NCBI GenBank assembly: GCA_026932235.1
Contig: JAIXKR010000114.1
Coordinates: 7,862-49,359 of the forward strand
DNA length: 41,498 nucleotides
From: Burkholderiales bacterium
Lineage (GTDB): Bacteria; Pseudomonadota; Gammaproteobacteria; Burkholderiales; Burkholderiaceae_C
Direction of reading: 5' to 3'
In this document: in pieces, positions 16,544 through 25,008 of the stretch
How the letters are laid out: the number at the start of each line of letters is the position of its first letter
How positions within the stretch are numbered: position 1 is the first letter of the stretch
Notes under the pieces: model-generated
The model's database searches: none
Told to the model about the DNA's origin: nothing
The model's input: the letters and a program-made list of their open reading frames with translations, nothing else
Translations under genes and position numbers: made by a program

Positions 16544-17461
16544 ATGTCGCGGCCGCTACGCATCGAGTTCGAGGGCGCCGTCTACCACCTGACCTCGCGC
16601 GGGGACCGGCAGGAGCCGATCTTCGTCGACGATCTCGATCGGCAGCGCCTGCTGGGCATCGTCGGCCTGGCGCTCGAGCGTTTCGACGCCCAGGCACTGG
16701 CCTACTGCCTGATGGGCAACCATTACCACTTCGTGCTGCGCACGCGGCAGGCCAATCTTTCGCGCCTCATGCGGCAGGTCAACGGCGTCTACACGCAGGC
16801 CTTCAACCGCCGCCACGGCAAGGTCGGGCATCTCTTCCAGGGGCGCTTCAAGGCGCTGCTGGTCGACCACGACGCCTATCTGCTGCAGGTCTGCCGCTAC
16901 GTCGAGCTCAACCCCGTGCGCGCCGGGCTCGTTCAGCAGCCGCAGGCCTGGCCCTGGTCGAGTCTGCGTGCGCACCTGGGGCTTGCGCCCGCGCCGCCGT
17001 GGCTGGACGTGCCGGGCCTGCAGGCGCAGTTGCTCGGCCGCGAAGCGCGCAGCGCCGCCGACGCCAGCCGCGCGGCGGCCCAGTACGCGGAGTTCGTCGC
17101 CGCCGGCCAGGGCGAGCCCCTGTGGGAGCGTGCACTGCGCCAGCAGATCTACCTCGGCGACGAGGGCTTCGTCGAGCGCATGCAGGCGCGCGCCCAGCCG
17201 CTGCGGCGCGCGACGAGCGACGTCCCGGCGGTGCAGCGCCGCAGCGCGCGCGGCTTCGAGCACTATCTGCGCGAGGCGCCCACGCGCGACGAGGCCATCC
17301 GCCGCGCCTACGCCGAGGGCGGCATGACGATGACGCACATCGCCGCGCAGCTGGCGCTTTCGGTGTCGCGCGTGAGCCGGCTGCTGGCGCGCGCCGAAGG
17401 CGCACCGGCCTCGCGCAGGCGGCCGCCGGCTCCCCCATCGAAGGCAAAAGGCAAGACCTGA
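16544..17461 (+). CDS. REP-associated tyrosine transposase (RAYT, Y1_Tnp)
   Basis: 305-residue single-strand DNA nuclease/transposase of the IS200-like Y1 class. Motifs in order: N-terminal RPLRIEFEGAVYHLTSRG, metal-binding HUH-type MGNHYHFVL (H-x-H), GHLFQGRFKALLV, and the catalytic tyrosine region VCRYVELNPVRAG. A C-terminal helix-turn-helix (MTMTHIAAQLALSVSRVSRLL) follows, as in beta- and gammaproteobacterial RAYTs. It is full length, so probably active. The last codons (KAKGKT) are made from the right inverted repeat. RAYTs are usually single-copy domesticated enzymes that mobilise or process REP sequences. Confidence 0.92.
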   Translation: MSRPLRIEFEGAVYHLTSRGDRQEPIFVDDLDRQRLLGIVGLALERFDAQALAYCLMGNHYHFVLRTRQANLSRLMRQVNGVYTQAFNRRHGKVGHLFQGRFKALLVDHDAYLLQVCRYVELNPVRAGLVQQPQAWPWSSLRAHLGLAPAPPWLDVPGLQAQLLGREARSAADASRAAAQYAEFVAAGQGEPLWERALRQQIYLGDEGFVERMQARAQPLRRATSDVPAVQRRSARGFEHYLREAPTRDEAIRRAYAEGGMTMTHIAAQLALSVSRVSRLLARAEGAPASRRRPPAPPSKAKGKT

Positions 17462-17465
17462 CCCC
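17443..17465 (-). repeat. Right 23-bp inverted repeat of the RAYT element
   Basis: Ends GGCAAGACCTGACCCC and is the perfect reverse complement of 16498-16520. It covers the last codons and stop of the RAYT gene, and ends four bases before the ATG of the next gene (17470). Confidence 0.88.
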
Positions 17466-17469
17466 ATTC

Positions 17470-18879
17470 ATGGAGATCACGCATCACGGCGCCGTCGACG
17501 GGGTGACGGGTTCGTGCCACCAGTTGCACCTGCCCGGGGGCGAGTCGGTGCTGGTGGACTGCGGGCTGTTCCAGGGGGCGGAGACTTCGGCCGACGGCCG
17601 GGCGGCGGCGGGGCGGCCCGAGATCGGCTTCGCGCTCGACGGGGTGCGCGCGCTGGTGCTGACGCACGTGCACATCGACCACGTCGGCCGCCTGCCCTTC
17701 CTGCTCGCGGCGGGTTTCGAAGGGCCGATCGTCTGCACGACGGCTTCGGCGCAGCTGCTGCCGCTGGTGATCGCCGATGCGCTCGAAGTCGGCGTGACGC
17801 GCGACCGGCGCCTGATCGAGCGCGTGCTCGACCGCATCCGGCGCCAGCTTCTTCCCTTGCCCTACGGCCAGTGGCACGAGATGGGTGCCGCGCTGCCGGG
17901 GTTGCGGCTGCGCTTGCAGCCGGCGGGCCACATCCTCGGCTCGGCCTACGTCGAGTTCGACCTGCGCCCACGCGCCGGGCGCGCGGCGGCGCCGCGGCAG
18001 CGCATCGTCTTCTCCGGCGACCTGGGCGCGCCCTGGACGCCGCTGCTGGCCTCGCCGCGCCCGCCGCTGCGCGCCGACGTGGTCGTGCTGGAGAGCACCT
18101 ACGGCGACCGCGAGCACGAGGACCGGCGCACGCGGCGCCGGCGGCTGCAGGCCATCGTCGAGCGCGCGCTGGCGGACCGCGGCACGGTGCTGGTGCCGGC
18201 GTTCAGCATCGGCCGCACGCAGGAGCTGCTCTACGAGCTCGAGGACATCATCCACCGCAACCGCGCACGGCCGGCCGCCGCGGGCGTGCCCTGGGGCGAG
18301 CTGGACGTCATCGTCGACTCGCCGCTGGCGACGGCCTTCAACGCCGCCTACCTGCAGTTGCGCGGGCAGTGGGACGCCGAGGCCAGGCGCAGGCTGGCGG
18401 CGGGGCGGCAGCCGCTGGCCTTCGAGCGCCTGGTGGCGGTCTCGGAGCACGAGAACCACCTGCGCCTGGTGCAAGGCCTGGCGTCGAGCGCGCGCCCGAG
18501 CATCGTCATCGCCGCCAGCGGCATGTGCGCCGGCGGGCGCATCGTCGACTACCTGAAGGCGATGCTGCCCGACGCCCGCCACGACGTGCTCTTCTGCGGC
18601 TACCAGGCCGAGGGCACGCCGGGGCGGGCGATCCAGCAGTACGGCCCGCGGGGCGGCTGGGTCGAACTGGAGGGCCGGCGCATCGACATCCGCGCGCGCG
18701 TCCACACCCTGGGCGGCTTCTCGGCGCACGCCGACCGCCGCAACCTGCTCGACTTCATCGGGCGCATGCGCTTCCCGCCGCGCCAGGTCCGCCTCGTGCA
18801 CGGCGAAGCCGCGGCCAAGCGCGCGCTCGCCGACGAACTGCAGCGCCGCCACCCGGGGATGGAGGTGGTGATCCCCTGA
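17470..18879 (+). CDS. MBL-fold metallo-hydrolase with beta-CASP and RNA-specificity domains
   Basis: 469-residue predicted RNA-processing nuclease of the CPSF73/RNase J-like superfamily, cytoplasmic. The start MEITHHGAVDGVTGSCHQL aligns with the usual N-terminus. Motifs: THVHIDHVGRLP (HxHxDH zinc ligands, about residues 64-75), AGHILGSAYVEF, FSGDLGAPWTPLL, ESTYGDREHED, then the beta-CASP domain and the C-terminal SGMCAGGRIVDYLKAM, FCGYQAEGTPGR and FSAHADRR motifs. All zinc-binding positions seem present. The right repeat of the RAYT element ends four bases before the ATG, and no normal ribosome site is visible between them. The exact RNA substrate is unknown. Confidence 0.9.
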   Translation: MEITHHGAVDGVTGSCHQLHLPGGESVLVDCGLFQGAETSADGRAAAGRPEIGFALDGVRALVLTHVHIDHVGRLPFLLAAGFEGPIVCTTASAQLLPLVIADALEVGVTRDRRLIERVLDRIRRQLLPLPYGQWHEMGAALPGLRLRLQPAGHILGSAYVEFDLRPRAGRAAAPRQRIVFSGDLGAPWTPLLASPRPPLRADVVVLESTYGDREHEDRRTRRRRLQAIVERALADRGTVLVPAFSIGRTQELLYELEDIIHRNRARPAAAGVPWGELDVIVDSPLATAFNAAYLQLRGQWDAEARRRLAAGRQPLAFERLVAVSEHENHLRLVQGLASSARPSIVIAASGMCAGGRIVDYLKAMLPDARHDVLFCGYQAEGTPGRAIQQYGPRGGWVELEGRRIDIRARVHTLGGFSAHADRRNLLDFIGRMRFPPRQVRLVHGEAAAKRALADELQRRHPGMEVVIP

Positions 18880-18882
18880 TCC

Positions 18883-19293
18883 CTACCGCCCTTGTTGCAG
18901 CGCCTGGCGCAGGCGCTGCTCGTCGAGGCCGAGGACGAGGTGGCGGCCCTTGACGACGAAGGCCGGCGTGCCGGGGGAGCCCAGGCGTTCGTACTCGGCG
19001 CGGCAGGCGGGATCGCGCTCGATCGAGCACTCGCCGAACGCGACCTGGTGCGCGTCCAGGCGCCGCCGCGCGACGACGCAGTACGGGCAGGTGTCGGAGG
19101 CGATCATGTGAAGGTCGCCCGGCGCCACGAGCGCGGCGAGTTCGCGCCCCCGCGTCGCCTCGACGTGATGCTGCCATGCGAGCTGCGCGCCGTAGACGAC
19201 GGCGACGATCGCGGCGAGTCCGGCGAACGAAGCGAGGGGGCGTTCGCGGGGCGCGTCGGAGGCTGCATCTGCCCTCATTTCGCTGCATTGCAT
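18883..19293 (-). CDS. Membrane-anchored glutaredoxin/thioredoxin-like protein
   Basis: 136 residues starting at ATG 19293 (an internal ATG at 19278 is also possible). A membrane helix at about 22-40 is followed by a compact glutaredoxin fold: active site DTCPYC (Cys69, Cys72), then SPGTPAFVVKG with the cis-proline typical of the fold, and a C-terminal helix. It likely acts as a disulfide reductant or isomerase facing the periplasm, though orientation is uncertain. It converges on the MBL gene with three bases between the stops, and is transcribed away from the caspase gene, so the 135-bp gap 19294-19428 must hold both promoters. Confidence 0.82.
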   Translation of the reverse strand: MQCSEMRADAASDAPRERPLASFAGLAAIVAVVYGAQLAWQHHVEATRGRELAALVAPGDLHMIASDTCPYCVVARRRLDAHQVAFGECSIERDPACRAEYERLGSPGTPAFVVKGRHLVLGLDEQRLRQALQQGR

Positions 19294-19359
19294 CACAATT
19301 CCCCGGCGGTCGCACCGCTGCGGCGCCGCCGCGCGTTCCGTTCGCGCCCGGCACTCGCC

Positions 19360-19365
19360 TACACT
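19360..19365 (+). promoter_or_regulatory. Candidate -10 box of the caspase/MORN gene
   Basis: TACACT lies in the 135-bp divergent gap, 63 bases before the caspase/MORN start. A poor -35 (TTCCGT, 19336-19341) lies 18 bases upstream. Weak evidence. Confidence 0.25.
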
Positions 19366-19428
19366 GCCCGCGCTGCCGGTGCCGCCGCTGTCCCGCATGT
19401 TCGCTGTTCCGGCGCCGGGGTCGCGTGC

Positions 19429-21438
19429 ATGATTCTTCGCCTGCTGGTTCGCTGCCTGATGCTGTCCCTGCTGGCCTTTGCGCTGGGCGGGCCGGCTCAG
19501 GCGCGCCGTCTGGCGCTGGTGATCGGCAACGACGCCTACCAGAAGGTCGTGAAGCTCGACCGCGCGGGTGCCGATGCCGAAGCGGTGGCGCGCGAGCTCA
19601 CGGCCGCGGGTTTCGAGGTCTCGCTGCACCGCGACCTGAGCAATACGCGCTTCGCCGTCGCCGTCTCCGAGTTCTACGACAAGGTGAAGAAGGGCGACGA
19701 GGTCGTCGTCTTCTACGCCGGCCACGGCGTGCAGACCGAACGCGGCGCGCAACTGCTGCCGGTGGATATCGAGGGCGATACCGAGTTCGTCGTCGAGCGC
19801 CTTTCGCAGCCGGTCAATGGCCTGCTCGACAGCCTCGAGCGGCTGCAGCCGCGCACTTCGGTGGTCATCGTCGACGCCTGCCGCGACAATCCGCTGCGCG
19901 CGCAGGGGCGGCCCATCGGCGCCGCGCGCGGGCTCTCGGGGCCGAACGTGGCGCGCGGGCAGATGCTGATGTTCTCGGCCGCGAGCCGCGAGCGTGCGCT
20001 CGACTCGCTCGGCAAGGATGACCGCAACCCCAACGGCGTCTTCACGCGCGAGCTGCTGGCGCGCATCCGCACGCCGGGGCTGCCCTTGGAGCAGCTGGCG
20101 CGCCAGGTGCAGGATGCGGTGGAGAAGCTCGCGGCGACGATCGACCACAAGCAGCGTCCCTTGATCGTCAACGATTCGATCGGCGACTTCGCGTTCTATC
20201 CCGCAGCCGGCGGGGCGGCGGTGGCGCCGGCGGCGCCGGCGGCAACGGAGGCGACCTCGCAGGCGCTTGCGCGCGAAGACCGCTTCTGGGACGGCGTGCT
20301 CAAGGCCGACACGCCGCAGGCCTACAGCAGCTATCTCGAGCGCTATCCGACGGGGGAATACGCGGTCGTCGCGCGTGCGGCGCTGGCCAAGCACAGCACG
20401 CCGCCGGCTGCGACGCTGGCGCAGAACAGCACGCGCAGCGCCGAGGCGCCCGCGGCGCCTGCGCTGCCGATCGTCGAACCCGGCGCAGGGGGTGGCGCAG
20501 GGGGTGGCGCAGGGGGAAGTGCCGGTGTCGCCAACCTGCCCGCCCCGGTGGCACCGCCGCTGACGCCGGCACCGACGACGCTCCCCGGGCCCGCGGAGGA
20601 TGCGCCGTCCCGGGTGGCCTACGCGCTGCCCAACGGCGACCGCTACGAGGGCGAGGTGCAGGGCAACAAGCGCAGCGGGCGCGGCAGCTACCGCTTCGCC
20701 AACGGCGACCGCTACGAGGGCGAGTTCGCGGCCGACCAGTTCATGGGGCAGGGCGTGATGGCCTTCGCCAACGGCGACCGCTACGAAGGCGGTTTTCGCG
20801 GTACCGCCAAGCAGGGCCTGGGCGTGATGGTGTTCGCCAACGGCGACCGCTACGAGGGCGGCTTCGACGGCAACCTCTACGAAGGCCAGGGCAGCCTCGT
20901 GCTGGCCAGCGGTGAACGCTACACGGGCCGCTTCCACCAGGGGCGCAAGAGCGGCCCGGGCGAGCAGCTCTTCGCCAACAAGGACCGCTACGCCGGCCCC
21001 TTCGAGGCCGACAAGCCGCAGGGCCGGGGGACGATGACGCACGCCAACGGCGACGTCTACGAAGGCGACTTCGTCCAGGGCGTGAAGCAGGGCGAGGGCC
21101 GCTACCGTTTCGCCAATGGCGATGTCTACGAAGGCGGCTTCGAGGGCGGGCTCTTCAGCGGCAAGGGCCGGCTGACGCTGGCCAGCGGCGACCGTTACGA
21201 GGGCAACTTCGCCAACAACCTCAAGAACGGCGCGGGCGTGCACTACTTCGCCAACGGTGACCGCTACGAGGGCGCGTTCAGGGACGGCGCACAGCACGGC
21301 CAGGGAACGCACTACTTCGCCAACGGCGACCGCTTCGTCGGCCCCTTCGTCGCCGGCCTGCGCCACGGCAAGGGCATCCACCACTACGCGAACGGCCGGT
21401 CGCGCGAGATCGATTACCGGAGGGGCGAAGAGAACTAG
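19429..21438 (+). CDS. Caspase-family (C14-like) protein with eleven MORN repeats
   Basis: 669-residue exported protein. Signal peptide 1-25 (ends AQA). The caspase-like domain spans about 27-255: RLALVIGNDAYQ, catalytic His99 in FYAGHGVQ and Cys151 in IVDACRDNP, so both dyad residues are present. A linker of about 140 residues carries a FWDGVLKADTPQAYSSYLER motif common in bacterial caspase-like proteins, and a Gly-Ala tract. From about residue 396 to the end there are eleven 23-residue MORN repeats (consensus ANGDRYEGxF) and a partial twelfth. MORN repeats often contact lipids or act as scaffolds. Substrate and trigger are unknown. ATG 19429 is chosen because it yields the signal peptide. 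Confidence 0.88.
   Translation: MILRLLVRCLMLSLLAFALGGPAQARRLALVIGNDAYQKVVKLDRAGADAEAVARELTAAGFEVSLHRDLSNTRFAVAVSEFYDKVKKGDEVVVFYAGHGVQTERGAQLLPVDIEGDTEFVVERLSQPVNGLLDSLERLQPRTSVVIVDACRDNPLRAQGRPIGAARGLSGPNVARGQMLMFSAASRERALDSLGKDDRNPNGVFTRELLARIRTPGLPLEQLARQVQDAVEKLAATIDHKQRPLIVNDSIGDFAFYPAAGGAAVAPAAPAATEATSQALAREDRFWDGVLKADTPQAYSSYLERYPTGEYAVVARAALAKHSTPPAATLAQNSTRSAEAPAAPALPIVEPGAGGGAGGGAGGSAGVANLPAPVAPPLTPAPTTLPGPAEDAPSRVAYALPNGDRYEGEVQGNKRSGRGSYRFANGDRYEGEFAADQFMGQGVMAFANGDRYEGGFRGTAKQGLGVMVFANGDRYEGGFDGNLYEGQGSLVLASGERYTGRFHQGRKSGPGEQLFANKDRYAGPFEADKPQGRGTMTHANGDVYEGDFVQGVKQGEGRYRFANGDVYEGGFEGGLFSGKGRLTLASGDRYEGNFANNLKNGAGVHYFANGDRYEGAFRDGAQHGQGTHYFANGDRFVGPFVAGLRHGKGIHHYANGRSREIDYRRGEEN
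20482..20516 (+). repeat. 12-bp tandem repeat coding for Gly-Ala-Gly-Gly
   Basis: Almost three direct copies of GGCGCAGGGGGT inside the linker of the caspase/MORN gene. The unit is a multiple of three, so slippage would change linker length without breaking the frame. Confidence 0.85.
20626..21390 (+). repeat. 69-bp tandem repeat array coding for the MORN repeats
   Basis: Eleven direct units of about 69 bp, each starting near GCCAACGGCGACCGCTACGA, make up the 3' 760 bp of the caspase gene. The DNA similarity of several neighbouring units is high enough to allow recombination between them. Confidence 0.8.
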
Positions 21439-21463
21439 CCGTGGACCGCGCGATCACTCCCTC

Positions 21464-21482
21464 CCCCGCGCCGCGGGCGGGG
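21464..21482. terminator. GC-rich hairpin between convergent genes
   Basis: CCCCGC at 21464-21469 pairs with GCGGGG at 21477-21482 around a 7-base loop. It lies between the stops of the caspase gene and rmlC and could act in both directions. There is no T-run, so rho-independent activity is doubtful. Confidence 0.35.
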
Positions 21483-21505
21483 CTTGGGCTGAGGGTGCGG
21501 GCCGT

Positions 21506-22072
21506 TCACCCGGCAGCTTCCGCGAGCCGCGGCGCCGCCGCATCCTTGGCGGCGACGATCGGGCTGCCCCCGACGCGCAGCAGCGGCCAGTCGATGCCGA
21601 TCGCCGCGTCGCTCCACAGAAGTGCGCGCTCGCAGTCGCGCGCATAGACGTCCGTGGTCTTGTAGAGGAAGTGGGTGTCGTCCTCGAGCGCGAGGAAGCC
21701 GTGCGCGAAGCCTTCGGGAATCCAGAGCTGGCGCCGGTTTTCCGCCGAGAGTTCCACGCCCACCCATTTCCCGAATCCCGGTGAACCGCGCCGGATGTCG
21801 ACGGCGACGTCGAAGGCTGCGCCCTTGACGACGCGCACCAGCTTGCCCTGCGGATGCGGCGGCAACTGGTAGTGCAGGCCGCGCAGGACGCCGGCCCTGC
21901 TGCACGAGTGGTTGTCCTGCACGAAGGCGCGCGGTGCGGGCAGGCCGAGCTCATGCAGGGCGGCGTCGAAACGCGCCTGGTTCCAGCTTTCCATGAACCA
22001 GCCGCGCTCGTCGGCGAAGACGGCGGGCTCGACGATGACGACGCCCGGCAGCGCGGTGGCGACGAGCTTCAC
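21506..22072 (-). CDS. rmlC: dTDP-4-dehydrorhamnose 3,5-epimerase
   Basis: Third step of dTDP-L-rhamnose synthesis: double epimerisation of dTDP-4-keto-6-deoxyglucose. The 188-residue cupin matches RmlC length. Motifs: [16 protein letters not shown] near the N-terminus, [20 protein letters not shown] with the conserved His, [11 protein letters not shown], and [13 protein letters not shown]. The ATG overlaps the rmlA stop by four bases, so it is coupled to it. Last gene of the eight-gene minus-strand operon. Confidence 0.95.
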   Translation of the reverse strand: MKLVATALPGVVIVEPAVFADERGWFMESWNQARFDAALHELGLPAPRAFVQDNHSCSRAGVLRGLHYQLPPHPQGKLVRVVKGAAFDVAVDIRRGSPGFGKWVGVELSAENRRQLWIPEGFAHGFLALEDDTHFLYKTTDVYARDCERALLWSDAAIGIDWPLLRVGGSPIVAAKDAAAPRLAEAAG

Positions 22073-22953
22073 CGGAACACCTTTTCGCCGAGCACCTGCA
22101 TCAGGTAGCGGCCGTAGCCGTTCTTGAGCATCGGCTGCGCGAGTTCCTCGACGTCGGCGGCGCTGATCCAGCCCGCGCGGTAGGCGATCTCCTCGGGGCA
22201 GGCGACCTTCAGGCCCTGGCGCTTCTCCAGCGTGGCGATGAACTGGCTCGCTTCGAGCAGGCTGTCGTGCGTGCCGGTGTCGAGCCAGGCGTAGCCGCGG
22301 CCCATGATCTCCACCTCGAGCTGGCCCTGCCGCAGGTAGCGCGCGTTGACCTCGGTGATCTCGAGTTCGCCACGGGCGCTGGGCTTGATCGATGCGGCGA
22401 TGTCGCAGACCTGCTCGTCGTAGAAATAGAGGCCGGTGACGGCGTAGTTGCTCTTGGGCCGGTGCGGCTTCTCCTCGATGCTGATCGCGCGGCGCTGGTC
22501 GTCGAACTCGACGACGCCATAGCGCTCGGGATCGTGCACGTGGTAGGCGAAGACCGAGGCGCCGCTTGCGCGCGCGCTGGCACGTCGCAGCAGCGGCTGG
22601 AAGTCGTGGCCGTAGAAGAGGTTGTCGCCGAGCACGAGGGCGCTCGGTGCGCCGCCGATGAAGTCGCGTCCGAGGAGGAAGGCCTGCGCGAGACCGTCGG
22701 GGCTCGGCTGCACGCAGTAGGCGATGTTCATTCCCCAGCGGCTGCCGTCCCCGAGCAGCGCCGCGAAGCGCGGCGTGTCCTGCGGCGTGCTGATGACGAG
22801 CACGTCGCGCATGCCCGCGAGCATGAGCGTCGACAGCGGGTAGTAGACCATCGGCTTGTCGTACACCGGCAGCAGCTGCTTGCTCATCGCCAGCGTCGCC
22901 GGATGCAGCCGGGTGCCGGAGCCTCCGGCGAGGATGATGCCTTTGCGGTTCAT
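22069..22953 (-). CDS. rmlA: Glucose-1-phosphate thymidylyltransferase
   Basis: First step of dTDP-rhamnose synthesis: dTTP plus glucose-1-phosphate to dTDP-glucose. 294 residues, the normal length. The N-terminal signature [16 protein letters not shown] binds the nucleotide, [17 protein letters not shown] follows, and [10 protein letters not shown] carries the metal-binding Asp. [14 protein letters not shown] near residue 225 is also typical. It follows rmlD after a 76-base gap and is overlapped by rmlC. Confidence 0.96.
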   Translation of the reverse strand: MNRKGIILAGGSGTRLHPATLAMSKQLLPVYDKPMVYYPLSTLMLAGMRDVLVISTPQDTPRFAALLGDGSRWGMNIAYCVQPSPDGLAQAFLLGRDFIGGAPSALVLGDNLFYGHDFQPLLRRASARASGASVFAYHVHDPERYGVVEFDDQRRAISIEEKPHRPKSNYAVTGLYFYDEQVCDIAASIKPSARGELEITEVNARYLRQGQLEVEIMGRGYAWLDTGTHDSLLEASQFIATLEKRQGLKVACPEEIAYRAGWISAADVEELAQPMLKNGYGRYLMQVLGEKVFR

Positions 22954-23029
22954 GGGCGAGGGGCTTCGTGGAGCGTCAGTCGTCGACTCGGCGCAGGGGC
23001 ACCGGGCGCGTCATCGGAGTCCGACCGGA

Positions 23030-23929
23030 TCAGCACGCCAGAACCTCGCGCAGCATGCGCTCGACGCCGTTCTGCCAGGGCGGCAGGCTGAGGCCGAAGG
23101 CGCGCCGCAGCCTGGCGGTGGACAGGCGCGAGTTCAGCGGCCGGCGGGCGGCGGTCGGGTAGGCGGAGCTCGGCACGGCGTGGACGGCTTCGGGTGCCAC
23201 GCGCACGGGGTGCCCGTGCGCGCGCGCCCATTCGATGACGAAGCGCGCGTAGCCGTGCCAGCTCGTCTCGCCTGCGGCGACGCAGTGGTAGGTGCCTGCC
23301 AGCGCGGGGGTGGCGATCGCTGCGCGCAGCGCGTGCGCCGAGACGTCGGCGAGCAGGTCGGCGCCGGTGGGAGCGCCGATCTGGTCGTCGATCACGCGCA
23401 GCTCGTCGCGCTCGGCGGCCAGCTTCAGCATGGTGCGCGCGAAGTTGCCCCCGCGCGCGGCATAGACCCAGCTCGTGCGCAGGATGAGGTGGCGGCAGCC
23501 GCTGGCGCGGATGGCCTCCTCGCCTTCGAGCTTGCTGCGGCCGTAGACGCTCGAGGGGCCGGTGGCGGCGTCCTCGTCGCGCGGCGTGCTGCCGCTGCCG
23601 TCGAAGACGTAGTCGGTGCCGTAGTGCAGCAGCCAGGCGCCGCGTGCGGCGGCCGCGCGCGCGAGCACGCCCGGCGCGGCGGCGTTGATCGCGCGCGCGA
23701 GTTCGGGTTCGCTCTCGGCGCGGTCGACCGCGGTGTGCGCGGCGGCGTTGGCGATCAGCTGCGGCTGCACGCGGTCGACGAGTTCGAGCAGCGACTCCGG
23801 CCGGCTGAAGTCGGCGCGGTACGGCGCGGGCGAGTCGAAGTCGCAGGCGACGACCTCGCCCAGCGGCGCGAGCGCGCGCTGCAGCTCCCAGCCGACCTGG
23901 CCCTTGCAACCGAGGAGCAGGATCTTCAC
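23030..23929 (-). CDS. rmlD: dTDP-4-dehydrorhamnose reductase
   Basis: Last step of dTDP-L-rhamnose synthesis, NAD(P)H-dependent reduction. A 299-residue short-chain dehydrogenase: N-terminal LLLGCKGQVGWELQRAL (dinucleotide-binding glycines), NAAAHTAVDRAE, GTDYVFDGSG and the YGRSKLEGE motif with the catalytic Tyr and Lys. The gene starts four bases after the rmlB stop. Order here is rmlB-rmlD-rmlA-rmlC, the common BDAC order. Confidence 0.95.
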   Translation of the reverse strand: MKILLLGCKGQVGWELQRALAPLGEVVACDFDSPAPYRADFSRPESLLELVDRVQPQLIANAAAHTAVDRAESEPELARAINAAAPGVLARAAAARGAWLLHYGTDYVFDGSGSTPRDEDAATGPSSVYGRSKLEGEEAIRASGCRHLILRTSWVYAARGGNFARTMLKLAAERDELRVIDDQIGAPTGADLLADVSAHALRAAIATPALAGTYHCVAAGETSWHGYARFVIEWARAHGHPVRVAPEAVHAVPSSAYPTAARRPLNSRLSTARLRRAFGLSLPPWQNGVERMLREVLAC

Positions 23930-23933
23930 GCGT

Positions 23934-25001
23934 TCACCCGCGGGCGGCGTAGTGGGTCGCGACCCAGTCGCGGTAGCTGCCGCTTTGCACCGCGGCCACC
24001 CAGGCGGCGTTCTCGAGGTACCACTGCACCGTCCTGCGGATTCCGGTCTCGAAGGTCTGCCGCGGGCGCCAGCCGAGCTCGCGCTCGATCTTGCGCGCGT
24101 CGATGGCGTAGCGGCGATCGTGCCCCGGACGGTCCTTCACGTGCGTGATCAGGCGCGCGCGCGGACCCGCGGCGTCGGGGCGCAGCTCGTCGAGCAGCGC
24201 GCAGATGGCGTGCACGATGTCGCGGTTGGGCTTCTCGTTCCAGCCGCCGATGTTGTAGACCTCGCCGCAGCGGCCCCTGGCGAGCACGGCGCGGATGGCG
24301 CTGCAGTGGTCGCCGACGTAGAGCCAGTCGCGCACTTGCATGCCGTCGCCGTAGATCGGCAGCGGCTTGCCCGCGAGCGCGTTCACGATCACGAGCGGGA
24401 TCAGCTTCTCCGGGAACTGGAAGGGGCCGTAGTTGTTGCTGCAGTTGGTGGTCAGCACCGGCAGCCCGTAGGTGTGGTGCCAGGCGCGCACGAGGTGGTC
24501 GCTGGCCGCCTTGCTCGCCGCGTAGGGGCTGTTGGGCTGGCAGGGGTTCGCCTCGGTGAACGCGGGTTCGCCGGGGCCGAGGCTGCCGTAGACCTCGTCG
24601 GTGCTGACGTGCAGGAAGCGGAACGCGGCCTTCGCGTCGCCCGCGAGCCCGTTCCAGTGCGCACGCGCGGCCTCCAGCAGCGTGAAGGTGCCCTCGATGT
24701 TGGTCTTGATGAAGGCGCCCGGGCCGTGGATGCTGCGGTCGACGTGGCTCTCGGCGGCGAAGTGCACGAGCGCGCGCGGCCGGTGCTCGGCCAGCAGCCG
24801 ATCGAGCAGCGCACGATCACCGATGTCGCCGTGCACGAAGACGTGGCGCGCGTCGCCTTCCAGCGCCGCCAGGTTGCGCCGGTTGCCGGCGTAGGTGAGG
24901 GCGTCGAGGTTGACGACGGGCTCGGCGGCGGCGTCGGCCAGCCAGTCGAGCACGAAGTTGCTGCCGATGAAGCCGGCGCCACCGGTGACGAGAATGGTCA
25001 T
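23934..25001 (-). CDS. rmlB: dTDP-glucose 4,6-dehydratase
   Basis: Second step of dTDP-rhamnose synthesis: converts dTDP-glucose to the 4-keto-6-deoxy sugar using bound NAD. 355 residues, an extended [14 protein letters not shown] at the N-terminus, [22 protein letters not shown], the catalytic [13 protein letters not shown] (Tyr and Lys), and [15 protein letters not shown]. It starts seven bases after the manC stop. Usual family length, no defects seen. Confidence 0.96.
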   Translation of the reverse strand: MTILVTGGAGFIGSNFVLDWLADAAAEPVVNLDALTYAGNRRNLAALEGDARHVFVHGDIGDRALLDRLLAEHRPRALVHFAAESHVDRSIHGPGAFIKTNIEGTFTLLEAARAHWNGLAGDAKAAFRFLHVSTDEVYGSLGPGEPAFTEANPCQPNSPYAASKAASDHLVRAWHHTYGLPVLTTNCSNNYGPFQFPEKLIPLVIVNALAGKPLPIYGDGMQVRDWLYVGDHCSAIRAVLARGRCGEVYNIGGWNEKPNRDIVHAICALLDELRPDAAGPRARLITHVKDRPGHDRRYAIDARKIERELGWRPRQTFETGIRRTVQWYLENAAWVAAVQSGSYRDWVATHYAARG

Positions 25002-25008
25002 GAGGCGT

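Noticed and set aside
20482-20516. Short direct repeats considered as a CRISPR array
   Set aside because: Unit is 12 bp with no spacers and lies inside a coding linker.
20626-21390. 69-bp repeats considered as a non-coding satellite
   Set aside because: They match the MORN protein consensus in frame.
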